Under the pieces are notes generated by a model. It ran no database searches. It was not told the origin of the DNA and saw nothing but the letters and a program-made list of their open reading frames with translations. This document shows, one piece after another, positions 1-9,163 of a stretch of 64,000 bases of DNA; within the stretch, counting starts at the first letter, position 1, and each line of letters starts with the position of its first letter. The position numbers and the translations under genes were made by a program. Origin of the DNA: an uncultured Dorea sp. (GTDB taxonomy: Bacteria > Bacillota > Clostridia > Lachnospirales > Lachnospiraceae); NCBI GenBank assembly GCA_900550865.1, contig URTM01000009.1, positions 20,364 through 84,363 of the forward strand, given 5' to 3'.

Positions 1-62
1 TAATCATACATAACGTCTAATGCCTTTATAGTGAAAAATTAATGTCCTGAATGTATTGGTTA

Positions 63-71
63 TGATATAAT
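63..71 (+). promoter_or_regulatory. Putative extended -10 promoter for the LysR gene
   Basis: TATAAT at 66-71 is preceded by TG one base upstream (63-64), an extended -10. No good -35 lies 16-18 bases upstream. It is about 90 bases before the LysR start. The remainder of 1-161 is AT-rich with no gene. Confidence 0.45.
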
Positions 72-161
72 ATTTATAAATATGTAGTTTTTGATTGTCA
101 CGCATTAGAAAGAAGCTGGCAGCAGCCGGTTCTATAGATTAAATTGTACGAGGTGAATGGT

Positions 162-1097
162 ATGACACTGAATCAGATTTTATATTTTCAAAAGGTTGCA
201 CAGTATGAAAATTATCATCTTGCGGCAGAAGAGCTGTATATTTCACAGCCATCGCTCAGCCGCTCAATGGCATCACTTGAGAATGAGCTTGGGGTTGCTC
301 TGTTCGAAAAATCCGGGAGAGGAGTAAATCTTACAAAAGCCGGGAAGTTATTCAAAGAATATGCGGAAAGAATTCTGGAAGACTGTGACATTGCTGTGGA
401 TAAGATGCAGGAACTTTCTTCAGACGGTGGAAAGATTGACATCGGGTACATTTTCCCGCTGGCAGGACATTATATTCCACATAAGGTAAGAAGGTTTCTG
501 GAACAGCCGGACAATATAAATGTCGTCTTCAATTTTTATCAGAATCATACACCGGCGATTGAAAAGAAAGTAAGATCGGGAGAGCTGGATATCGGCTTTG
601 GTGGATATATGAACAGGGAAGACATGGAATTCTACCCATTACAGAATCAGGAGCTGGTCGTGATAACACCAAAAGAACATCCATTAAAAGATATGGAAGA
701 GATTCCGCTGGAAGAACTTGGAAAGTATCCGGTGATCGGATATGATAGGGAATCCTGGATGGGGACGTATGAAAGAAAATTATATAAGAAGTTCCAGGTA
801 AAACCGAATCTGATCGTGGAATGTCCGGATGAATATTCCATTGTTGCCCTGGTAAGAGAGAATTTCGGAATTGCATTAACACCGCAGACAGATATTCTGG
901 TAAGGGCAGAAGGAATCAACATTCATAAATTGAAAGATCTGACGGTATACAGGCAGATCTTTATGTTCTGGATGAAGGACCGGTATAAGCTTCCGGCAGT
1001 AGAACGGTTCATTCGATACATGAAAGAACAGGCAGAGACGGAAACTGATAGCCTGGATGTATCAAAAGTTTACTTGAAAGATATTGTTAATTTTTAG
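162..1097 (+). CDS. LysR-family transcriptional regulator
   Basis: A 311-residue LysR-type regulator. Residues 1-60 form the winged helix-turn-helix (LAAEELYISQPSLSRSMASLE, ending in the typical ALFEKSGRG turn); residues about 85-295 form the two-lobed periplasmic-binding-like effector domain. I chose ATG at 162 because GAGGTG at 150-155 is correctly spaced; an in-frame TTG at 144 lies before that site and is not needed. The gene reads in the same direction as the flavoprotein and YdiB-like dehydrogenase, with a 76-base gap, unlike the usual divergent LysR arrangement. By analogy with the Listeria QuiR regulator, which sits beside similar genes and responds to shikimate, it may sense a quinate/shikimate-type ligand. 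That role is inference; the family call is firm. Confidence 0.9.
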   Translation: MTLNQILYFQKVAQYENYHLAAEELYISQPSLSRSMASLENELGVALFEKSGRGVNLTKAGKLFKEYAERILEDCDIAVDKMQELSSDGGKIDIGYIFPLAGHYIPHKVRRFLEQPDNINVVFNFYQNHTPAIEKKVRSGELDIGFGGYMNREDMEFYPLQNQELVVITPKEHPLKDMEEIPLEELGKYPVIGYDRESWMGTYERKLYKKFQVKPNLIVECPDEYSIVALVRENFGIALTPQTDILVRAEGINIHKLKDLTVYRQIFMFWMKDRYKLPAVERFIRYMKEQAETETDSLDVSKVYLKDIVNF

Positions 1098-1173
1098 TCG
1101 AAGGGTATATGATGAAGGTGTCACAAACAGAGGAATGCTTCGCAGTATAAATCAATGAAAAAGGAGTAAGTTC

Positions 1174-3195
1174 ATGAAAAACAAATACCCTAAAATTTTT
1201 GAACCTATTACGATTAAAAGAACAACTATTAAAAACCGTATTGCAATGACACCAATGGGGACAAATTACGGTGAGACAAGCGGAGAAATGAGTAACCGTC
1301 ATATGAATTACTATTCTTTAAGAGCGAAAGGCGGAGTAGGACTCATTATTCTGGAAAATGCTAACATTGAATATCCGGTTGGATCAAACGGAACAAGCCA
1401 GATCCGTATCGACCATGACAGTTTCATGCCGAGATATTATCAGTTAGTTGAAAACCTTCATAAAAACGGAGCAACAGTAGCCATCCAGGTAAACCATGCA
1501 GGAGCTTCCGCATCTTCAGCAAGAACCGGAATGGAGACCGTTTCTTCTTCCAATATTCCTACAAAGGCAGGCGGAGAGGTGCCTCGCCCGATGACAAAGG
1601 AAGAGATTTTAACAACAGTAAAGAAATATGGAGAAGCGGCAAAGCGTGTACAGGCAATCGGATTCGATGCGATCGAGATCCACTGCGGACACTCTTACCT
1701 GATGAGCCAGTTCATTTCTCCTTATTATAATAAGAGAACAGACGAGTTCGGCGGATCTGTAGAGAACAGACTTCGTTTCCCTCGTATGGTATTAGAAGAA
1801 GTACGTAAGAATGTAGGACCTTGGTTCCCGATCATTGTACGTATTTCCGCAGAAGAAAGAGTTCCGGGTGGAAATACACTGGAAGACACTCTGGAATATC
1901 TGGAATACTTAGATGAATATGTAGACATGTATGATGTATCCTGCGGACTGAATCCATCACTTCAGTATCAGATTGATTCGAACTTCCTTCCGGATGGATG
2001 GCGTTCATACATGGCAAGAGCCGTAAAAGAGAAATTCGGCAAACCTGTTATGAATGCTGGAAACTACCGTGATCCTGCAGTTGTAGAAAAAGTACTCGAA
2101 AGCGGAGATGTAGACATCGTCGGAATGGGACGTGGACTGATCGCTGAGCCTGACTGGGTGAAGAAAGTACAGAACGGTGAAGAATGCTGCCTGCGTAAAT
2201 GTATTTCATGTAACGTAGGATGTGCAGGAAACCGTATCGGTGTGAACAGACCAATCCGTTGTACCGTTAACCCTGCAGTACCGGAAGGTGATGTATACAA
2301 ACAGCTGAATGTAAATAAGAACTGTAACGTAGTCGTTGTAGGTGGAGGAACAGCAGGTCTGGAAGCTGCCTGTACAGCCGCTGAAGTTGGATGTAACGTA
2401 TTCTTGTTAGAGAAGAAAGATCATGTTGGTGGATTATCTACATTTATTTCAGATCTTCCAAGCAAGACACGTATGAAAGACTTCCCAAGATACTTGGAAG
2501 CACGTGCAGCCAAACTCGACAACCTGTACATTTTCTTAAATACAGATGCCGATGTAAAGACGATCAAACAGTTTAAACCGAATATCGTGGTAAACGCAAC
2601 AGGATCTGTTCCGCTTGTACCACCGATCAAGGGATTAAAAGAAAATATCGAAGCTGGTAATGTAAATACTATTTTCGGAATGATCAACAATCTGAATGCC
2701 GGTAAATATCCGGAAGAAGAATGCAAAGGAAAGAGAGTAGTAGTCGTAGGTGGAGGTTCTGTAGGACTTGACGTTGTAGAATATTTCGCACCACGTGGGG
2801 CAGAATGTACGATCATCGATATGCTGCCACAGATCGGTATGCTCGCTGATCCAATCACAAAATGCTCTATGAGAGAGACTCATGATAAATATGGTGTAAA
2901 AGAATACGTTAATACAGCACTTCAGGAAGTAAAAGAGAATGCATTTACTGTAAAACTTCCAGACGGAGAGATCACAGATCTCGAATTCGATCTTGGATTC
3001 AACTGCCTTGGAATGCGTGCAAACAATCCGATCATGGAAGACTTAAAAGAAGCATTTGACGATACAGATACTTACATCTACAACATTGGAGATTCTGTAC
3101 GCGCCCGCCGTATCATGGAAGGAACCATGGAAGGACGTGCAATCCTCAACGTATTAGAGAATCAGGGATATTTAACACTGGAACCATTGGAATAA
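1174..3195 (+). CDS. NADH:flavin oxidoreductase, Old Yellow Enzyme / 2,4-dienoyl-CoA reductase type
   Basis: A 673-residue three-part flavoprotein. Residues about 1-330 are the FMN-binding TIM barrel of the Old Yellow Enzyme family (EIHCGHSYLMSQFISP, then NKRTDEFGGS). C343, C346, C350 and C363 form the 4Fe-4S site. A FAD-binding Rossmann fold follows (VVVVGGGTAGLEAA), then an NAD(P) fold (VVVVGGGSVGLDVVEYF). Length and order match FadH, 2-enoate reductase and BaiCD/BaiH enzymes, which pass electrons from NAD(P)H through FAD, Fe-S and FMN to reduce an activated C=C bond. AAGGAG at 1161 sets the start. It is followed 56 bases on by a YdiB-like dehydrogenase, so the substrate may be a cyclic enoate derived from quinate/shikimate. 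The exact substrate cannot be read from sequence. Confidence 0.93.
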   Translation: MKNKYPKIFEPITIKRTTIKNRIAMTPMGTNYGETSGEMSNRHMNYYSLRAKGGVGLIILENANIEYPVGSNGTSQIRIDHDSFMPRYYQLVENLHKNGATVAIQVNHAGASASSARTGMETVSSSNIPTKAGGEVPRPMTKEEILTTVKKYGEAAKRVQAIGFDAIEIHCGHSYLMSQFISPYYNKRTDEFGGSVENRLRFPRMVLEEVRKNVGPWFPIIVRISAEERVPGGNTLEDTLEYLEYLDEYVDMYDVSCGLNPSLQYQIDSNFLPDGWRSYMARAVKEKFGKPVMNAGNYRDPAVVEKVLESGDVDIVGMGRGLIAEPDWVKKVQNGEECCLRKCISCNVGCAGNRIGVNRPIRCTVNPAVPEGDVYKQLNVNKNCNVVVVGGGTAGLEAACTAAEVGCNVFLLEKKDHVGGLSTFISDLPSKTRMKDFPRYLEARAAKLDNLYIFLNTDADVKTIKQFKPNIVVNATGSVPLVPPIKGLKENIEAGNVNTIFGMINNLNAGKYPEEECKGKRVVVVGGGSVGLDVVEYFAPRGAECTIIDMLPQIGMLADPITKCSMRETHDKYGVKEYVNTALQEVKENAFTVKLPDGEITDLEFDLGFNCLGMRANNPIMEDLKEAFDDTDTYIYNIGDSVRARRIMEGTMEGRAILNVLENQGYLTLEPLE

Positions 3196-3251
3196 TCCGT
3201 ATTTAAGAGAACCATTTATTAACATTCATTATAAGAAAAGAGGAAATTATT

Positions 3252-4139
3252 ATGCCAAACATTACAGGACACACAGAATTAGTAGGATTAATGGCTTACC
3301 CAATCCGTCACACACAGTCACCAGTTACACACAATCTTGCTTATGATAAAAACGGAGATGACGTAATCCAGCTGGCATTTGAAGTAGATAATGATTCATT
3401 AAAAGATGCTGTTCAGAGTATCAGAGCATTAAAGATGTTAGGATCTAACATCTCTATGCCGAACAAAACAGTTGTACATCAGTATCTTGACGATGTAGAT
3501 GAAGCTGCAAAACTTTGCGGAGCTATCAACACAGTTGTGAACGAAAGAGATGAGAATGGTAACGTTACAGGACATCTGAAAGGTTACAACACTGACGGTA
3601 TGGGATACTGGCAGGGAATCAAAGAAGAAGGTATCGACTTCAAGGGAATGAAGATGGTTCTGATCGGAACAGGCGGAGCTGCAACTGCAATCGCTGTACG
3701 TGGAGCATTAGACGGAATCGCCGAGCTTCAGATCTTCAACATCAAAGATAAATTTTACAGCCGTGGAGAAGAGATCGTAGATATCATCAACAAGAGCACA
3801 GACTGCAAAGCTACTATGAATGACCTTGCTGATCTGGATCTGTTAAAAGAGAAAATGCACGAAGCAGACATCTTCTGCGATGCAACAGGAGTAGGAATGC
3901 ACCCACTGGAAGACCTTTCTAACATTCCTGATCCATCATTCTTCAAGAAAGACCTGATCGTTACAGATACTGTATACGCACCACGCGAGACAGTTATGAT
4001 GAAACAGGCAAAAGAAGCAGGATGCGACCGTGTATACAACGGAATGAGCATGATGCTGTTCCAGGCTCTGATTGCAATTGAGCTGTATACTGGAAAATCT
4101 ACACCGGTAGATTATATGAAAGAGAAATTAGGAATCTAA
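3252..4139 (+). CDS. ydiB: Quinate/shikimate dehydrogenase, YdiB-like
   Basis: A 295-residue AroE-superfamily dehydrogenase that interconverts shikimate or quinate with the 3-dehydro form using NAD(P). The N-terminal substrate domain carries GLMAYPIRHTQSP, where the usual HSxS is HTQS, and NISMPNK with the catalytic Lys at about 72; the second catalytic residue is Asp115 in NTDG. The Rossmann motif GTGGAATA follows near 140. The stretches AFEVDNDS, MPNK and GYNTDG are strikingly like E. coli YdiB as I recall it, more than like biosynthetic AroE. No aroD or other shikimate-pathway gene is adjacent, so a catabolic role with the flavoprotein upstream is more likely than chorismate synthesis. RBS AGAGGAAAT precedes ATG. 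A strong terminator follows at 4157. Confidence 0.9.
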   Translation: MPNITGHTELVGLMAYPIRHTQSPVTHNLAYDKNGDDVIQLAFEVDNDSLKDAVQSIRALKMLGSNISMPNKTVVHQYLDDVDEAAKLCGAINTVVNERDENGNVTGHLKGYNTDGMGYWQGIKEEGIDFKGMKMVLIGTGGAATAIAVRGALDGIAELQIFNIKDKFYSRGEEIVDIINKSTDCKATMNDLADLDLLKEKMHEADIFCDATGVGMHPLEDLSNIPDPSFFKKDLIVTDTVYAPRETVMMKQAKEAGCDRVYNGMSMMLFQALIAIELYTGKSTPVDYMKEKLGI

Positions 4140-4156
4140 TTGAATAACCCCCTCCT

Positions 4157-4200
4157 AAGATCAGGTTCTGATGAAAAAAGATCAGAACTTGATCTTTTTT
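4157..4200 (+). terminator. Rho-independent terminator after the dehydrogenase
   Basis: A 16-base stem, AAGATCAGGTTCTGAT with ATCAGAACTTGATCTT (one G-U pair), has an 8-base loop and ends in TTTT. It closes the LysR-flavoprotein-dehydrogenase unit before the transporter, which has its own promoter. Confidence 0.9.
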
Positions 4201-4226
4201 AATATCCAGAATGCTAATGAGAGTCC

Positions 4227-4256
4227 TTGCACATGTCAGGCAGAATGCGCTATAAT
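4227..4256 (+). promoter_or_regulatory. Sigma-A-type promoter for the NSS transporter
   Basis: TTGCAC at 4227-4232 and a perfect TATAAT at 4251-4256 with an 18-base spacer, about 40 bases before the transporter start and downstream of the preceding terminator. Confidence 0.6.
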
Positions 4257-4298
4257 AGAAAAGCTTGTGATTTTATAGAATAAAGAGAGGTTTTAGGA

Positions 4299-5774
4299 AT
4301 GAAGAGAGAAACATTTGGATCAAGACTGGGCTTCATTCTTGTATCCGCAGGATGTGCCGTTGGAATCGGTAATGTGTGGAAGTTCCCTTATATGTGTGGA
4401 CAGTTCGGGGGAGCTGCATTCATTCTGATCTATCTGGTGTTCCTACTGATCATGGGAATTCCGGTTATGGTCTGTGAATTTGGTGTCGGACGCGCGAGCA
4501 GACATAGCGTTGCCGCAGCATATGAGGTACTGGAACCAAAGGGAACGAAGTGGCATATTACGAAATGGATAGGTGTCATCGGATGCTATTTCCTGATGAT
4601 GTTCTATACAACGGTCGGTGGATGGATGTTGTATTACTGTGTCAGAAGTTTCAGAGGAGACTTTGCAGGCGCAGATATGGAGACGGTATCTGCAGGATTC
4701 AGTGATATGCTTGGCAATATGCCGCTTATGACATTCTGGACGGTTCTGATCTGTATCATTGGATTTGGTGTATGTGCATTCGGAATCCAGAAAGGGATCG
4801 AAAAGGTATCAAAATTCATGATGACAGCCCTTCTGCTGATCATGATCGTACTTGCGATCCATTCGGTGATGCTGAAAGGTGCCGGAGCAGGAATCCGTTT
4901 CTACCTGATCCCTGATTTCAAACAGATGGCAGAGATCGGAATTGGAAATGTGATCTTCGGAGCGATGAGCCAGGCGTTCTTTACATTGTCTATCGGTATC
5001 GGGGCAATGCTGATCTTCGGAAGTTACATAGGAAAAGAGCAGAGATTATTTGGCGAGGCTGTGAACATTACGGTGCTTGATACGATCGTAGCAATGATGG
5101 CAGGATTCATTATTATCCCGGCATGCTTTGCGTACGGAATCGAACCGGGAGCCGGACCGAGCCTTATATTTATCACGATCCCGAATATCTTCGCACAGGT
5201 AGCCGGCGGACGTGTATGGGGAGGATTATTCTTCCTGTTCTTAAGCTTCGCTGCATTTACGACACTGGTTGCGGTATTTGAAAATATCATTTCTTTTGAT
5301 ATGGATCTGTTCAAGTGGTCAAGAAAGAAGAGTACGCTGGTCAGTCTGATCCTGATCATTATCTTGAGTATGCCATGCGTGATGGGATTCAATGTATTGG
5401 CAGGATTCACTCCTCTTGGAGAAGGATCAACAATCATGGATCTGGAAGACTTCATCGTATCGAACAACCTGCTTCCGCTTGGAAGTCTGGGATATGTATT
5501 ATTCTGTACCAAGAAGAATGGATGGGGATGGAACAATTTCCTCGAAGAGATCAATCAGGGAGAGGGATGGAAATTCCCGGCAGGAATTAAGGGATATATG
5601 TCTTATGGATTGCCGCTTCTGATCATTATTATTTATTTGAAGGGGTATTATGATATGTTCAAGCCGATGGGAACGAAGACACTGATCGGTTGGATGATTG
5701 TGGCATTCTTGTTCCTTGCATTTGTGATCGGATGCTCCTGTGGAAAAAGTAACACGGAAAAAGTGGATAAGTAA
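4299..5774 (+). CDS. Sodium-dependent transporter, NSS (SNF) family
   Basis: A 491-residue neurotransmitter:sodium symporter-family protein (LeuT/TnaT/Tyt1 relatives), normally importing an amino acid with sodium. The first membrane segment has the hallmark GCAVGIGNVWKFPYM with unwound-helix substrate and Na+ residues, followed by GGAAFILIYL and GIPVMVCEFGVGR. About eleven to twelve hydrophobic segments run to about residue 480, ending in a short charged tail. SD GAGAGG precedes ATG. It has its own promoter and terminators on both sides, so it is monocistronic. Substrate is unknown; aromatic amino acids are common in this family. Proximity to the quinate/shikimate-like genes may be coincidence. 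Confidence 0.92.
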   Translation: MKRETFGSRLGFILVSAGCAVGIGNVWKFPYMCGQFGGAAFILIYLVFLLIMGIPVMVCEFGVGRASRHSVAAAYEVLEPKGTKWHITKWIGVIGCYFLMMFYTTVGGWMLYYCVRSFRGDFAGADMETVSAGFSDMLGNMPLMTFWTVLICIIGFGVCAFGIQKGIEKVSKFMMTALLLIMIVLAIHSVMLKGAGAGIRFYLIPDFKQMAEIGIGNVIFGAMSQAFFTLSIGIGAMLIFGSYIGKEQRLFGEAVNITVLDTIVAMMAGFIIIPACFAYGIEPGAGPSLIFITIPNIFAQVAGGRVWGGLFFLFLSFAAFTTLVAVFENIISFDMDLFKWSRKKSTLVSLILIIILSMPCVMGFNVLAGFTPLGEGSTIMDLEDFIVSNNLLPLGSLGYVLFCTKKNGWGWNNFLEEINQGEGWKFPAGIKGYMSYGLPLLIIIIYLKGYYDMFKPMGTKTLIGWMIVAFLFLAFVIGCSCGKSNTEKVDK

Positions 5775-5798
5775 AGTGAAAAAGTAAAAAGATGTGGG

Positions 5799-5855
5799 AA
5801 ACAGAGGAAATATTATTACTGTTAAGATGCAGTAGATATTTCCTCTGTTTTTTAT
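5799..5855 (+). terminator. Terminator after the NSS transporter
   Basis: A perfect 15-base stem, AAACAGAGGAAATAT with ATATTTCCTCTGTTT (5836-5850), is followed by a T-run. It could also act on transcripts from the minus strand because of the A-rich left arm. Confidence 0.9.
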
Positions 5856-5904
5856 GTCATAGTATGTAAGAGATGTTTCAGATGAAAGTATATATCTGAA
5901 TATA

Positions 5905-5932
5905 GAAAAGAAGCTGCCATTGACAGCTTCTC
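5905..5932 (-). terminator. Terminator of the minus-strand ECF gene
   Basis: Read on the minus strand, AGAAGCTG-loop-CAGCTTCT is followed by TTTTC, sited 16 bases past the stop codon of the ECF S-component gene. Confidence 0.75.
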
Positions 5933-5947
5933 TGGTATCATATGAAG

Positions 5948-6475
5948 TTAATTCTTTGTCTCATAAGCTGCCTGGCGTACATCCGGGATTGCAATCAGTA
6001 CCGGATATAATACAGCAGAGATAATAAGTCCGCCGACTCCCTGGATAATATTGGCAGGGATACTTGCGGCAGCACCGCTTCCATACAGGAAGAATTCACA
6101 GATAAAATATCCACCGGCGACGAATACGATATCTGTAATACCGCCAAGGATAACTGCGACATAACGGTTCTTACCGGAACGGCACATCTTCTGGTAAATC
6201 AGTCCGGATACCAGTGCGACAAGTCCTTTGATCACAAGTGTGATCGGAACATATACAAAATATCCACCAATCAGGTCGGACAGTGCAGAACCGATGCCAC
6301 CGGCAAGCATACCGTATACAGGACCAAGGATGATACCTGCCAGAATTACGATCGCATCACCAGGATGGATATATCCACCGGTTCCCGGTGTCGGAATACG
6401 GATGGACATTGTAGCAACACAGGCTAACGCAGCAAATAATGCTGTCATAATTATTTTCTTCAGATTGGAATTCAT
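5948..6475 (-). CDS. ECF transporter S component (vitamin/precursor uptake)
   Basis: A 175-residue integral membrane protein with five to six hydrophobic segments, typical of substrate-binding S subunits of energy-coupling-factor importers. The stretch RIPTPGTGGYIHPGDAIV followed by LAGIILGPVYGMLAGGIGSALSDLIGG resembles the PF07155 S-component group (riboflavin, hydroxymethylpyrimidine or pyridoxine-type substrates). ATG at 6475 is chosen because AGAGGG lies just upstream; 18 extra in-frame residues before it lack an RBS. No EcfA/EcfT genes are nearby, so it likely shares a module encoded elsewhere. I found no THI, FMN or other riboswitch in the short leader, so the substrate remains open. 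Confidence 0.85.
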   Translation of the reverse strand: MNSNLKKIIMTALFAALACVATMSIRIPTPGTGGYIHPGDAIVILAGIILGPVYGMLAGGIGSALSDLIGGYFVYVPITLVIKGLVALVSGLIYQKMCRSGKNRYVAVILGGITDIVFVAGGYFICEFFLYGSGAAASIPANIIQGVGGLIISAVLYPVLIAIPDVRQAAYETKN

Positions 6476-6597
6476 AATAAAACCCTCTTTCCCTTCGTAA
6501 TTGTCATTACTGTACAATAGTAGTGGCATGAGATAAAGAGCCAGTTATGAGAAATTATACCATACCAGTTTCAAAAACTAATATGATAGAAGAAAAG

Positions 6598-7578
6598 TTA
6601 TACCTGATCGTCAGATGCTGATTTTAAAGCGTTCTTTCTATATTGACTTGGCGACATTCCCATATAACGTTTGAATATTTGACCATAATATGCCGGAGAA
6701 GAAAATCCGACAAACCCTGCAATGGCAGTGATATTTTCTCCGTTCATAAGATACGGGATACTGTTCTGGATTCTGACAGATAACAGATAATCGAAGATCG
6801 TCATCCGCATATATTTCTTAAAGAAGCGGCAGCATTCACTTTTGCACAATCCGGCATGTGCGGAGATGTCTTCCAGGCTGATATCTTCGGCAGCATGCTC
6901 CTGTATATAAGAAAGGATATCCTTCAGACGCTGCAGATGTTTCTGCGGGTGTGTGGAATCCTGAGCGATCCGGACAAAATGCAGATAAAGCCGGTGCCAG
7001 ATATTGCAGAGCAGCATATGTACACGGAATTCATAATCTGGAAGATCAGGTGTCGGCGGCGTTTTCGGCATATTCGTATAGTTCCGGCTTAAAGTGTCAT
7101 CAGAAGAAGTAGTCTGTACGGTTAACTGATATATTTCTTTTATATTATCAATAATTTCTTTCTGCCATGGAATCTCTGGTTTTAGTACAAGAGAAGACCA
7201 GAAATCATTGGAAGTGATGAAGTCGACATACTTTGTCTGCAGAATACTGTTCTCATATCCGTAGATGAAACGGGGATGAAATGTGACAGACAGATAGTTG
7301 CAATCCTGTCCATCGATCATATATCCGGCATGCAGGGCGTTGCTGTTACAGAAGAGCCCCTGTCCTTCGCTGACAATATAATGCTGATCATTCACGTCAT
7401 ATTCCATCTGTCCGGACATGAACCAGGTAAGTTCGATTTCCGGGTGCCAGTGCCACATGAAAGAATGCTGCTCATAAGATTGAATTGATTCCGGGCTTAC
7501 ATGTACGGGAAATTCGTAATTGCCATGCTGTTTTTTCTCTTTTTTGTTTTTTTCTGTGTAGATCTGAATTCCTGACAT
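6598..7578 (-). CDS. AraC-family regulator with cupin sensor domain
   Basis: A 326-residue AraC/XylS regulator. Residues about 20-130 form a cupin-like sugar-sensing domain (HWHPEIELTWFMSGQMEYDV). Residues about 220-320 carry two helix-turn-helix motifs (ISLEDISAHAGLCKSECCRFFKKYMRMTI and the signature GFSSPAYYGQIFKRYMGMSPSQYRK). It is transcribed divergently from galK across a 272-base region, making it a candidate regulator of the gal genes. GGAGGG upstream of ATG fixes the start. The ligand is inferred from position only. Confidence 0.9.
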   Translation of the reverse strand: MSGIQIYTEKNKKEKKQHGNYEFPVHVSPESIQSYEQHSFMWHWHPEIELTWFMSGQMEYDVNDQHYIVSEGQGLFCNSNALHAGYMIDGQDCNYLSVTFHPRFIYGYENSILQTKYVDFITSNDFWSSLVLKPEIPWQKEIIDNIKEIYQLTVQTTSSDDTLSRNYTNMPKTPPTPDLPDYEFRVHMLLCNIWHRLYLHFVRIAQDSTHPQKHLQRLKDILSYIQEHAAEDISLEDISAHAGLCKSECCRFFKKYMRMTIFDYLLSVRIQNSIPYLMNGENITAIAGFVGFSSPAYYGQIFKRYMGMSPSQYRKNALKSASDDQV

Positions 7579-7680
7579 CGTATCCCTCCGTTTTTTATAA
7601 ATGTAGACTGTGAAAATATAGGTGACAAATATATGATGATAAAAATCTCAATATTCTTATAAAATAAGCCAATATAATTA

Positions 7681-7709
7681 TTGTGAGAACATGAATATCT
7701 CATTATGAT
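7681..7709 (+). promoter_or_regulatory. Putative promoter of galK
   Basis: TTGTGA at 7681-7686 and TATGAT at 7704-7709, 17-base spacer, giving a leader of about 135 bases before galK. The divergent AraC gene suggests activator binding in the same region, but no clear repeat was found. Confidence 0.5.
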
Positions 7710-7850
7710 AATAATATAACAGCAAAAAACGGTCAAGCATAAAAATATGCAGACAGATGCCAGAGAAGGCAGAGCGTTCTTACAGCCCTGAATATGGATG
7801 GGAAAGAAGTAAACAACAATGAAAAATATGTTAAAAACGGAGGTAATGAA

Positions 7851-9020
7851 ATGCAGAAAGAACAGTTGATCACAAAATTTGAAGAATTATATGGAGAAGG
7901 CGGGGAGATCCGTACATATTTCGCACCGGGGCGCGTGAACCTGATCGGAGAACATACCGATTATAATGGAGGACATGTATTTCCATGTGCACTGACAATG
8001 GGAACGTGGGCTGTGGTAAGAAACAGGGAAGACAGAAAATTAGGCTTCTTTTCATTGAATTTTGAAAAGCTGGGAATTATTGAGACAAGCCTGGATGAAC
8101 TGGTCCCGAACAAAAAAGCCGGATGGACCAACTATCCAAAGGGAGTCATGTGGGCACTTGAGAAGAGAGGATATGAGATGACACATGGAATGGATATTCT
8201 GATCTATGGAAATATTCCGAATGGTTCCGGGCTGTCTTCATCCGCATCACTGGAAGTCCTGACAGGACTGATGTTAAAGGATACATTTGGATTCGAGAAT
8301 CTGTCCATGATCGATCTTGCATTGATCGGACAGTATTCCGAGAATAACTTCAATGGCTGCAACTGCGGTATCATGGATCAGTTTGCAAGTGCCATGGGTA
8401 AGAAAGATCATGCAATCTTTCTGGATACGAACACTTTAAAATATGAATATGCACCGGTTGTTCTTGAGAATGCCAAGATCGTGATCATCAATAGCAAGGT
8501 AAAGCACAGTCTGGTGGATTCTGCTTACAATGACAGAAGAAATGAATGTGAGACCGCATTAAAAGAACTTCAGAAGGTCAGAAATATCCAGACTCTGGGA
8601 GATCTGACAGAAGATGAATTTGAAGAAATCAAAGATGCGATCAAAGATCCGATCAGACAGAAGCGTGCAAAACATGCAGTATATGAAAACCAGCGGACCA
8701 TCCGTGCGGTAAAAGCACTCCGCAACAATGATGTGGAATTATTCGGACAGCTGATGAATGCATCTCATGAATCACTCCGTTATGATTATGAAGTATCCTG
8801 TGAAGAGATTGATATTCTAGTAGATCTGGCACAGGCTATGCCAGGAGTCATTGGTTCACGTATTACCGGCGGCGGATTCGGAGGATGTACGGTCAGCATC
8901 GTTGAAGATGGAACAGTAGAACGGTTCATTGAGACAATCGGAAAGACATACGAAGAGAAAGTCGGTCATGAAGCAGAATTCTATGTAGTAGAGATCGGTG
9001 ACGGAGCCAGGATTGTATAA
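7851..9020 (+). CDS. galK: Galactokinase
   Basis: A 389-residue GHMP-family kinase that phosphorylates galactose at C1 using ATP, first committed step of the Leloir pathway. Signatures are clear: the galactokinase motif GRVNLIGEHTDYNGGHVFP near residue 25-45, the ATP-binding GSGLSSSASLE near 125, and the third GHMP motif GGGFGGCTV near the C terminus. ATG at 7851 is used because GGAGG at 7839-7843 precedes it; an in-frame ATG at 7794 would add 19 unlike residues and lacks an RBS. Followed by galT 143 bases downstream, so the two likely act together. galE is not in this window; the phosphoglucomutase at 18.9 kb would supply the exit to glycolysis. Confidence 0.96.
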   Translation: MQKEQLITKFEELYGEGGEIRTYFAPGRVNLIGEHTDYNGGHVFPCALTMGTWAVVRNREDRKLGFFSLNFEKLGIIETSLDELVPNKKAGWTNYPKGVMWALEKRGYEMTHGMDILIYGNIPNGSGLSSSASLEVLTGLMLKDTFGFENLSMIDLALIGQYSENNFNGCNCGIMDQFASAMGKKDHAIFLDTNTLKYEYAPVVLENAKIVIINSKVKHSLVDSAYNDRRNECETALKELQKVRNIQTLGDLTEDEFEEIKDAIKDPIRQKRAKHAVYENQRTIRAVKALRNNDVELFGQLMNASHESLRYDYEVSCEEIDILVDLAQAMPGVIGSRITGGGFGGCTVSIVEDGTVERFIETIGKTYEEKVGHEAEFYVVEIGDGARIV

Positions 9021-9163
9021 ATTGCTATGCGTTCGGAAGAAGCTGTTAATGGCAGGTTCTGTAGATGGACCGAGGAAGATCGAGGATAGAATGAGGCTGT
9101 AAAAAGTATTTGAAGGATATAAATACATGGCTTAATAAATGAAAAGAGTGGAAGGATCATAAT

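Noticed and set aside
5948..6597. Riboswitch controlling the ECF S-component
   Set aside because: The leader is short and lacks recognisable TPP, FMN or other aptamer motifs.
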